In this document: one piece after another, positions 1 through 7,159 of the stretch
Position numbering within the stretch: the first letter of the stretch is position 1
Layout of the letters: the number at the start of each line of letters is the position of its first letter
Assembly: GCA_902595805.1 (NCBI GenBank)
Contig: CACJRM010000003.1
Location: forward strand, 35,849 to 99,848
Source of the DNA: an uncultured Alphaproteobacteria bacterium
Lineage (GTDB): Bacteria; Pseudomonadota; Alphaproteobacteria; HIMB59; GCA-002718135
Length of the DNA: 64,000 nucleotides
Reading direction: 5' to 3'
The notes under the pieces: model-generated
What the model was told of the DNA's origin: nothing
Seen by the model: the letters and a program-made list of their open reading frames with translations, nothing else
Database searches by the model: none
Made by a program: the position numbers and the translations under genes

Positions 1-657
1 TAATCCAAGGGCAAACATTGATAAAAGCATTACTAGTGCAATTAAAATCATTTCGTTACGCGAATGATCTTGATCATCATTTTTAATAAAATAATTTTTG
101 TAAGATATTTTATCAATGAAGATTAAGTAGATAAGATAAAATCCTATTATAATAGATATCAAACCAGGTAATATAAAAGCTAGTTGCCAATTTAGTAATT
201 CCGTTAGAGTACCAGCTACAAATGCTCCAGATCCTATCCCTACCCCACCAAAAATACCATTTACACCAAGCGCTCTCCCTTGTTTATTTGCTGCGTGAAT
301 AACCCAAGGAATGCCCACAGGATGATAAATTGAGCAGAAAAGTCCAAGAAGCGATAAGGAAAAAAATAAAAAAGAAACTGATATGCTTAAACCACATAAT
401 ATGGAAGCTAATCCCATTCCAATAAACATAATTGTCATTGTTCCTGAACGAGACCATCTATCACTTAACCACCCGAAAGGAATTGCCCCTAAGCCAATTA
501 GTAGAGCTCCAAGAGACCATAATCTAATTAATTGATCATAAGAAATATTCCATTCTTTTTCTATCGTTAGAACGATGACAAAATAAAATGCTGCAAACAT
601 ATGCATGAAAGCATGACCTATTGATGAAAATAGGATTGTATAAAAAGTATTATTCAA
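1..657 (-). CDS. MFS transporter, N-terminal part (cut by window edge)
   Basis: The reverse strand reads open from about 657 down to base 1 with no stop, giving about 219 residues of a polytopic membrane protein. After the first two membrane segments comes GWLSDRWSRS, matching the loop 2-3 signature of the major facilitator superfamily. Further hydrophobic segments and glycine-rich helices (GIFGGVGIGSGAF) follow, then a charged loop (KNDDQDHSRNE) that looks like the central loop between the two six-helix halves. The frame has a stop a few codons upstream of 657, so the likely start is TTG at 657, overlapping the end of msrB by 8 bases; an ATG at 603 would cut into the first helix. The C-terminal half lies outside the window. 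Substrate cannot be told from sequence. Family call firm, start moderately sure. Confidence 0.8.
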   Translation of the reverse strand, partial: MNNTFYTILFSSIGHAFMHMFAAFYFVIVLTIEKEWNISYDQLIRLWSLGALLIGLGAIPFGWLSDRWSRSGTMTIMFIGMGLASILCGLSISVSFLFFSLSLLGLFCSIYHPVGIPWVIHAANKQGRALGVNGIFGGVGIGSGAFVAGTLTELLNWQLAFILPGLISIIIGFYLIYLIFIDKISYKNYFIKNDDQDHSRNEMILIALVMLLSMFALGL

Positions 658-1045
658 ACTCTTCGTAATTAATTGAAAGAGAATTCACACAGTATCTTTT
701 GCCAGTAGGCTCTGGGCCATCATCAAAGACATGACCTAAATGCGCATCACATTTGGCACACATAATTTCAATACGCACCATTCCATGCGATCTATCAGTC
801 TCTGTTTTAATTGCTTCAGGTGATATTTGTTCAAAAAAACTTGGCCACCCACAATAAGAATCATATTTTGTTGAACTATTAAATAATTCATTACCACAGC
901 ATTTACATTTAAAAATACCGCCATTAATAATTTCAAAATTTTTACCGGAGAAAGGAGGCTCTGTTCCCTTTTGTCTTGTTACGTAATATTCATCTTCTGT
1001 GAGAAGAGATTTCCATTCCTGATCAGTTTTGATTATTTTGTTCAT
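650..1045 (-). CDS. msrB: Peptide-methionine (R)-S-oxide reductase MsrB
   Basis: Repairs oxidised protein methionine by reducing the R-sulfoxide. The 131-residue protein is a complete single-domain MsrB. Two CxxC pairs (C47/C50 and C96/C99) make the structural zinc site. The catalytic cysteine is C119 in RYCVNS, and C65 in the YCGWPSF motif sits where the resolving cysteine is found in thioredoxin-recycled members. No signal peptide is visible, so it should act in the cytoplasm. Its ATG lies inside the 3' end of the upstream EamA gene (23-base overlap), and its own 3' end overlaps the MFS gene, so it is part of one compressed transcription unit. Call is secure. Confidence 0.95.
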   Translation of the reverse strand: MNKIIKTDQEWKSLLTEDEYYVTRQKGTEPPFSGKNFEIINGGIFKCKCCGNELFNSSTKYDSYCGWPSFFEQISPEAIKTETDRSHGMVRIEIMCAKCDAHLGHVFDDGPEPTGKRYCVNSLSINYEEFE

Positions 1046-1937
1046 TTTTAAATCTTATATTAGATAATATAATTCCTGTAATTATAAAAAAAACACCTAC
1101 AATATGAAATATTGCAAAACTCTCATTTAAAAAAGTTATTGCCCAAATTGCAGCAAAGACAGGTATAAAGTGTAAAAATAAACCAGCTCTATTTGGGCCA
1201 ATTAAATAAACACCCTTATTCCAAGCAAAATAAGCAGCAATACTTGCAAAGATAGCAACATAAATAATAATGAAAAAGTCATAAGAAGATGAAAGTAAAA
1301 AGGTACCATTAAAAGATTCAAAAAGATAAAATGGAATAATAAAAAATAAACCAATAATAATCATTACTTCTAAACTTGCTAGTTGAGGGATTGATGTATC
1401 CATCTTTTTTAATAGGACGGAATATAAGCACCAAGATATTACAGCAGCAAACATCCAAATATCACCAATAGTAAAATTAAGGGTATATAGATTATTTAAA
1501 TTTCCTTTTAAAATTATAGCTAATGCACCTAATAAAGATAAAATTATACCAATTAGTTGAAGTTTAGAGATTTTAGTTCGAAACATTAGCCAAGAGAAAC
1601 CAATCATAATTACAGGTGCGGTAGATGCCATTATTGTTGAATTTAAAACTAAAGTTGTCTGTAATGAAATATATGTAAATGAGTTAAATATTGTAACACT
1701 TAAAATACTTAATGTAGTCATTAGTAAAAAGTTCTCTTTGTAATACTTAAAATTTTCCAAAATAGTTTTAAAGGTGAAAGGTAGTAGTAAAAGCAAAGCT
1801 AAAGACCATCTAAAAAAACTTAATTTAAATGGTGAAAGATCAGTTATATGAGCAACTTTTCCAAAAAAGAAATTTCCTGACCAAAATAAAGAAGAGGCTA
1901 TTAACAATATGAATGCTAACATTAAGTTTCTTGACAT
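1023..1937 (-). CDS. EamA/DMT-family transporter
   Basis: A 304-residue membrane protein with about ten hydrophobic segments arranged as two EamA repeats (roughly residues 10-145 and 158-295). This is the layout of the drug/metabolite transporter superfamily, whose characterised members mostly export amino acids or other metabolites. The typical SLFWSGNFFFGK opening and the LLGALAIILKG end of the first repeat are visible. The ATG directly abuts the TAA of the upstream dehydrogenase gene, so translation is probably coupled. Neighbours acting on amino and hydroxy acids make a metabolite exporter plausible, but the substrate is unknown. Confidence 0.85.
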   Translation of the reverse strand: MSRNLMLAFILLIASSLFWSGNFFFGKVAHITDLSPFKLSFFRWSLALLLLLPFTFKTILENFKYYKENFLLMTTLSILSVTIFNSFTYISLQTTLVLNSTIMASTAPVIMIGFSWLMFRTKISKLQLIGIILSLLGALAIILKGNLNNLYTLNFTIGDIWMFAAVISWCLYSVLLKKMDTSIPQLASLEVMIIIGLFFIIPFYLFESFNGTFLLSSSYDFFIIIYVAIFASIAAYFAWNKGVYLIGPNRAGLFLHFIPVFAAIWAITFLNESFAIFHIVGVFFIITGIILSNIRFKNEQNNQN

Positions 1938-2810
1938 TTATTTGTCTACAAGAGTCATTAAGGACGATGTATCAAACCTATTCCCACCATTTTTTTGAAC
2001 TTCTTCATAATATTTATCAACTATTTTTGTAACAGGAAGTATTGCACCATTTTTGCTGGCTTCGTTAAAACATATTGATAAATCCTTACGCATCCAATCT
2101 ACAGCAAAACCATAATCAAACTTTCCATCAAGCATAGTTCTGTATCTATTTTCCATCTGCCATGATTGAGCTGCTCCCTTGGATATAACGCTGAGAACTT
2201 TTTCCATGTCTACATTGGATTTTTTTCCAAAAGCCATTGCTTCAGATAAGCCTTGGACTAGTCCAGCTATACAAATTTGATTTATCATTTTAGCAATTTG
2301 ACCCGAACCAGAAGGCCCTATAAGTTCAATGGCTTTACCATAAGATGTGAGAACTGGCTTAACAGTATTATAATCTTTTTCATCACCACCAATCATAATA
2401 GAAAGAACACCATTTTCTGCTCCAGCTTGACCGCCAGATATAGGAGCGTCAAGAAAACTCAATTTTTTATCTTTAAGTTTTTGATAATAATTTCTTGCTA
2501 TCTCTGCAGAGGCTGTTGTGTGATCAACAATAATTGATCCCTCATCTACATTTGAAAGAATGCCGCTTTCACCTTCCATTACTTCAATAATATCTTTATC
2601 ACGTCCAACACACATAAAAACAATTTCAGAATTTTGAGAAGCTTCACCAGGAGTTTTAGCCATGCTACCTTTATATTCTTGTACCCATTTTTCTGCCTTA
2701 GCAGTTGTTCTATTATAAACAGTTACATTATAACCATTTTTTTGAAGATGGCCGGCCATTGGATAACCCATTACTCCTAAGCCAACAAAAGATACATTTT
2801 TAATACTCAT
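1938..2810 (-). CDS. NAD(P)-dependent beta-hydroxyacid dehydrogenase (3-hydroxyisobutyrate dehydrogenase / tartronate semialdehyde reductase family)
   Basis: A 290-residue cytoplasmic oxidoreductase. The N-terminal Rossmann fold shows GLGVMG at residues 10-15. The substrate-binding signature DAPISGGQAGA lies at 121-131, and the catalytic lysine is K174 in GQIAKMINQ, followed by the conserved N178. Family members oxidise or reduce 3-hydroxyisobutyrate, tartronate semialdehyde, succinic semialdehyde and similar C3-C4 acids. The sequence does not settle which, so no symbol is given. Start ATG overlaps the stop of the inositol-phosphatase gene by 4 bases (ATGA). It may act with the neighbouring transaminase in a small amino/hydroxy-acid route, which is inference from context only. 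Confidence 0.88.
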   Translation of the reverse strand: MSIKNVSFVGLGVMGYPMAGHLQKNGYNVTVYNRTTAKAEKWVQEYKGSMAKTPGEASQNSEIVFMCVGRDKDIIEVMEGESGILSNVDEGSIIVDHTTASAEIARNYYQKLKDKKLSFLDAPISGGQAGAENGVLSIMIGGDEKDYNTVKPVLTSYGKAIELIGPSGSGQIAKMINQICIAGLVQGLSEAMAFGKKSNVDMEKVLSVISKGAAQSWQMENRYRTMLDGKFDYGFAVDWMRKDLSICFNEASKNGAILPVTKIVDKYYEEVQKNGGNRFDTSSLMTLVDK

Positions 2811-3613
2811 GAATATTCTCCTAATTTTTCTAAAATTTTTAAATTCAAATCTTCTGAATTACTAACAATTAAATTCTTATTCTTTTTTGTAAAGTCATAT
2901 TTATTTTTATCAAAATCTATGTCAGAACCTCCTGCTTCTCTGACAAAAAGAATACCTGGGATATGATCCCAGGGAGATAATTTTGATAAAATAGCAAAAT
3001 TTCTAATGCCAATACCTATATCTATATATTCAAAACCAATGCATCTATAAGAGTTAACTTCTTTAAATATGTTTTTAAATATTTTTAACTTATCTTTAAA
3101 TCCTGGTTCCCAATACTTTGTACTTATTGATCCTATAGTCTCTTCAAGTATATTTGCACCTTTAGTAATAATTTTATTATTATTGATATAAGCACCTTCA
3201 TTTAGAATAGCTGAACACATAATTTTATCTAATGGTTTATAAATCCAAGAACGTAAAATTTTTTCTTTAAATGTTAAGGCTATCATAATTGCAAATTTAT
3301 CTCTACCATTTGCAAAATTTGTTGTTCCATCTATTGGGTCAACAGTCCAACAATATGCATCTTCATTATAAAAATTTAATATATTTTCATTTCTAGAATA
3401 TTCTTCTTCACCTATAAATTTTGAAGTAGGTAAAATTTTTAATAAATTTTTTTTTAATTCTTCTTCTGCTTCTATATCAGCTGCTGTTACTAAATCAGAT
3501 CCATTTTTATAATTAATATCATCGTCTGATAAATTTTTAAATTTTGGTAATATAATATTTTGACTTACGTTAAAGCAAATGTCCTCTATGTCCTCTTGCT
3601 TTATATTATCCAT
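2807..3613 (-). CDS. Inositol-monophosphatase family phosphatase
   Basis: A 268-residue Mg-dependent sugar/inositol phosphatase. The metal-binding motifs are all present: E70-E71 in GEEEYS, DPIDGT at 92-97 and WDHIPG at 214-219 (D215). The protein lacks a signal peptide. In alphaproteobacteria this family includes SuhB-type inositol phosphatases and HisN-type histidinol-phosphate phosphatases. With no his genes nearby, sequence reading cannot separate them. Its ATG overlaps the preceding transaminase stop by 8 bases and its TGA overlaps the next start by 4 bases, so it is embedded in the same operon. Confidence 0.88.
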   Translation of the reverse strand: MDNIKQEDIEDICFNVSQNIILPKFKNLSDDDINYKNGSDLVTAADIEAEEELKKNLLKILPTSKFIGEEEYSRNENILNFYNEDAYCWTVDPIDGTTNFANGRDKFAIMIALTFKEKILRSWIYKPLDKIMCSAILNEGAYINNNKIITKGANILEETIGSISTKYWEPGFKDKLKIFKNIFKEVNSYRCIGFEYIDIGIGIRNFAILSKLSPWDHIPGILFVREAGGSDIDFDKNKYDFTKKNKNLIVSNSEDLNLKILEKLGEYS

Positions 3614-4451
3614 TTATACATGCTTCAGTATAGATTTCTGCTAGTTTCAATGTGATATTGCCAATTTTACCATTATTAATTTTTTTATTATCAATTTTTA
3701 AAATAGGAGTAATAAAACTTCCAGAGCTTGTTAAAAATACTTCGTCAGCATTAATTAATTGCTTATAGGTAAATTGTTTTTCTATTAGTTTAAGTTTAGT
3801 TTTTTTTATAATTTTTAAAAGAGATGTTCTAGTTACTCCCTTTAAAATATCTGAGTTAGCTGGATGAGTTATTAAATTATTTCTTTTTATAATCCAAATA
3901 TTTGAAGATGTACCCTCAGTTACTTTTCCATTTTGTATTAAAATTGCCTCATAAGCATTTTTCTTTTTGGCCATGTTTGCTGCTATAATATTTGGAAGTA
4001 AATTTACTGTTTTAATATCTCGTCTTTTCCATCTAAGATCTTGAAATGTAATTGTATTTACTCCTACAAATTTTTTTCCAGGTAAATTAAAGCTTTTATT
4101 TCTTGTGTATACAATCAAAGTTGGGATTAAATTTTTTTGATATTTATGTTCTCTAAACTGAATACCTCTTGTAATTTGTAAATATATTATTCCATTTCTT
4201 GTTTTATTTTTCTTTATTAGATTTAGAAAAATATTATTTAGTTTTTTTTTATTGATTATAAATTTAATTTCTAATTCACGAAGAGAATATTTTAATCTCT
4301 TAAGATGAAAATCTAAATCAATTAAATTATTTTCCAAAACTGCAATAACTTCATAAACACTATCTGCAAATTGCAATCCTCTATCCTCTATATGAATTTT
4401 TGCAGATTTAAAATTTACAAATTTGTTATTTATAAAAGCAAAATTTGGCAT
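3606..4451 (-). CDS. Class IV PLP aminotransferase, D-amino-acid transaminase-like
   Basis: A 281-residue fold-type IV aminotransferase. EDRGLQFADSVYE at 22-34 is the N-terminal signature shared with D-alanine aminotransferases. The Schiff-base lysine is K147 (DIKTVNLLPN) and E179 in TEGTSSN supports the cofactor. R100 and H102 in TRGIQFREHKY resemble the carboxylate-binding pair of Bacillus D-alanine aminotransferase (RxH). Known members interconvert D-alanine, D-glutamate and their keto acids; the related branched-chain and aminodeoxychorismate enzymes are less likely because of the RxH motif. It lies 4 bases after trkA. Family call firm, substrate likely but unproven. Confidence 0.85.
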   Translation of the reverse strand: MPNFAFINNKFVNFKSAKIHIEDRGLQFADSVYEVIAVLENNLIDLDFHLKRLKYSLRELEIKFIINKKKLNNIFLNLIKKNKTRNGIIYLQITRGIQFREHKYQKNLIPTLIVYTRNKSFNLPGKKFVGVNTITFQDLRWKRRDIKTVNLLPNIIAANMAKKKNAYEAILIQNGKVTEGTSSNIWIIKRNNLITHPANSDILKGVTRTSLLKIIKKTKLKLIEKQFTYKQLINADEVFLTSSGSFITPILKIDNKKINNGKIGNITLKLAEIYTEACING

Positions 4452-4455
4452 TAAA

Positions 4456-5820
4456 TTAAACTTTAGATAAAAGTTTCTCTAGTTTTTTTATGCAGTTTGT
4501 TTCAGCAAAAAAAACAACATCATCATTCTCTTTAAAAACAGTTTGACTATTAGGGATTATAATTTTTTTATCTCTTACAATTGATCCAATACGTATACCT
4601 TTTGGTAATTCTAACTCTTTAAGATTTTTATTACAAAGAAATGATTCTGACTGAATATCTGCCTCTATTACCTCTCCAAAACCTTCACCTATAGAATAAT
4701 CATTTCTTATTTTTACACCTCTAACCTTTTCTAAAATTTTAGAAATTGTTATTATTTTTGGATCTATGGTCATATCAACACCAATATTAGATAGCAAAGA
4801 TGAATAATTACTATTATTAATTAAAGTTATTGACGTTTCAGCTCCAGCTCTTTTAGCTAATAAGGATGATAGTATATTAACTTCATCGTCTTCTGTAATT
4901 GATATGCAATAGCCTGAATCTGATATGTTTACTTCTTCAAGTATCTGATTGTCCAAACCATCTCCACATGTCACTGTGATATTTTCTAAATTTGAGGCAA
5001 GAAATTCTGCACGTTCTTTTTTAGCTTCAATGAGTTCAGTTTTTATATATGTTTCAGAATTTTCAATTAATTGTGCAAGTGAAAATCCTATATTTCCACC
5101 ACCGATAATCACAGCTTTTTTTGCCTGCAATTCTTGATGGCCAAATTCAGATAACACGTCTGTCAAATTATCAGTTTCCACAACTAGAAAGATTGTATCT
5201 TTTTTTTCAATTTTAGTTGAAGAATTTACTGTAAATTTTTGATCACCTCTAAATATAAACATAATGTTAGCTAAATAGTCAGGAAATTTTTCTGATAATT
5301 CTCTTACAGATAGACCTGAATGTAAAAAATTATCCTCACATTTTAATCCAATTAATTTCAATTTTTTATCTGATAATTCAACCATATCTATTGTGCCAGG
5401 AGAAATTAATCTTCTAAATATACCTTTAGCAACTTCTTGTTCCGGAGAAATAATTGCATCTATTGGGAAATTTTCATCATTATATAAATTTTTCCAATCG
5501 TTTTTTAAATAATCTTGTTGTCTTATTCTTGCAATTTTCTTTTTTATTTTAAATAAAGAGTGACCAATTTGACAAGTAACCATATTAGTTTCATCACTCT
5601 TAGTAACTGCAATTAATATATCACAGTCATTTGCACCGGCACTTTCTAAAACTGATGGCATACTAGGGATACCATTTATTGTTTTGACATCCAAATTTTC
5701 AGATACCTTATTTAATCTATTTTCATCTTCATCAATAACTGTAACTTCAAAGTTTTCGCGTGATAGTTTATCAGCTATGCTATATCCAACATCTCCAGCA
5801 CCACAAATAATTGTTTTCAT
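4456..5820 (-). CDS. trkA: Trk potassium uptake regulator TrkA
   Basis: The cytoplasmic NAD-binding gating subunit of Trk-type K+ uptake. The 454-residue length and duplicated design are those of TrkA: RCK-N with GAGDVG at 7-12, first RCK-C at about 145-225, second RCK-N with the IIGGGNIG motif near 236, second RCK-C to the end. An acidic ID-E-D at the end of the second strand of each Rossmann unit fits NAD(H) binding. It follows ntrX, a common alphaproteobacterial order. The membrane partner TrkH/TrkG is not in the window. Confidence 0.95.
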   Translation of the reverse strand: MKTIICGAGDVGYSIADKLSRENFEVTVIDEDENRLNKVSENLDVKTINGIPSMPSVLESAGANDCDILIAVTKSDETNMVTCQIGHSLFKIKKKIARIRQQDYLKNDWKNLYNDENFPIDAIISPEQEVAKGIFRRLISPGTIDMVELSDKKLKLIGLKCEDNFLHSGLSVRELSEKFPDYLANIMFIFRGDQKFTVNSSTKIEKKDTIFLVVETDNLTDVLSEFGHQELQAKKAVIIGGGNIGFSLAQLIENSETYIKTELIEAKKERAEFLASNLENITVTCGDGLDNQILEEVNISDSGYCISITEDDEVNILSSLLAKRAGAETSITLINNSNYSSLLSNIGVDMTIDPKIITISKILEKVRGVKIRNDYSIGEGFGEVIEADIQSESFLCNKNLKELELPKGIRIGSIVRDKKIIIPNSQTVFKENDDVVFFAETNCIKKLEKLLSKV

Positions 5821-5827
5821 TGATTAA

Positions 5828-7159
5828 TTATTCTACTTTTATATCTAGTGATTTAAATTTTCTATAAAGAGCAGTTCTTTCCATTCCTGTAAATTCAGAA
5901 ACTTTTGTTATATTACCATTAAATCTCTTAATTTGCGATATTAAATAATTTTTTTCAAACTCGGATCTTGCTTCTTTTAATGACAAATCCAGTGAATTAT
6001 TGGAAGAATTTGACGCAGTTTCATCTCCCATTTGTAAAGCTAAATCATCAACCTCTAACTCTTTTATATTTTGATCTTGGTTAAGTATCAAACTTTTCTC
6101 AACATAGTTAATTAATTGAGATATATTTCCAGGCCAATCATACATTTGTAACTTAGTTAAGGCTTTAGAAGAAAATTTAAAATTTAAATTTCCTCCACTT
6201 TTTTCATTTAAATAAAAATTAAGGATAGGAAGAACATCATCTCTCCTGTCAGAAAGGGAGGTAAATTTTATAAAGTCTGTCGAAATTCTATCATATAGTC
6301 TTTTAATAAAATTGCCTTTTTCAATTTCTATTTCTAAATTTTTTTCAGTAATTGTAATAATTTTATGATTTAGTTTAATATCAAGATCTTCAAAAAATTT
6401 TTTATTTTCTAGAAAATTTAAAAGTTTTTTTTGATAAATATTTGGTAGAGTTTCAATATTGAGAAGTATTAATGAATTATTGTTTGATCTATAAAAAATA
6501 TTTTCATTAATTGCATTTTTATTTTCTGCAAACATATTATCCAATGCTTCATTCGTAAGTTTTTTAAAATCAATTGATATAGGCAGCTTATCTTTATATG
6601 GTGAATTTTGATGTATTAAATTTGTAAAATGTTTTTTTCCTGTTCCAAATGGTCCTTCAATTAATAATCTTGAATTACTTGAACTCTGGGTATCTAAATG
6701 TTTGTTAATTTTTTTTATGAATTCTGAATTTCCTATTAATGGTATAGATTTAATTAAGGTATCTTTTAAATTTTTATTTTCACTCAATAATGATGAACTT
6801 TCTATTGCTCTCTTAGTAAGAATGATCAATTTATCACTATTGAATGGCTTCTCTAAAAAGTCGTATGCTCCATTTTTTATAGATTTTACTGCAAGATCAA
6901 CAGTTCCATGACCACTTATAATAATAATTGGAATATTACTATTAATTGATTTAAATTCTTTTAAAATTTCAATACCATCTAATTTACTGTTAGATAGCCA
7001 CACATCTAAAATAACTAAGTCGGGTTTAATTTCTTTGAATTTACTAATTGCCTCATCTGAATTGAGCGCAATAGATGTATTATAATTTTCATCTTTTAGA
7101 ATTTCTGAAATAAGAAAACAAATATCCTTTTCATCATCTATAATTAATACTTTATGCAT
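5828..7159 (-). CDS. ntrX: NtrX-type response regulator with degenerate AAA+ domain
   Basis: Partner response regulator of NtrY. The receiver domain (1-120) keeps the acidic DD pair near 8-9, phospho-acceptor D52 and K104. A central AAA+ region (about 140-375) follows, then a Fis-type helix-turn-helix (about 415-443, NGNITKVSEFTGMERTALYR). The ATPase is eroded: Walker A reads GPFGTGKK (169-176), the Walker B acidic pair is replaced by NIE (LILLNIETLP, 229-238), and no GAFTGA loop for sigma-54 contact can be found. WPGNISQL remains. It is therefore unlikely to activate sigma-54 promoters and more likely acts as a phosphorylation-controlled DNA binder. I use ATG 7159, which overlaps the ntrY stop by 8 bases; a TTG three codons upstream is possible. 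Confidence 0.9.
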   Translation of the reverse strand: MHKVLIIDDEKDICFLISEILKDENYNTSIALNSDEAISKFKEIKPDLVILDVWLSNSKLDGIEILKEFKSINSNIPIIIISGHGTVDLAVKSIKNGAYDFLEKPFNSDKLIILTKRAIESSSLLSENKNLKDTLIKSIPLIGNSEFIKKINKHLDTQSSSNSRLLIEGPFGTGKKHFTNLIHQNSPYKDKLPISIDFKKLTNEALDNMFAENKNAINENIFYRSNNNSLILLNIETLPNIYQKKLLNFLENKKFFEDLDIKLNHKIITITEKNLEIEIEKGNFIKRLYDRISTDFIKFTSLSDRRDDVLPILNFYLNEKSGGNLNFKFSSKALTKLQMYDWPGNISQLINYVEKSLILNQDQNIKELEVDDLALQMGDETASNSSNNSLDLSLKEARSEFEKNYLISQIKRFNGNITKVSEFTGMERTALYRKFKSLDIKVE

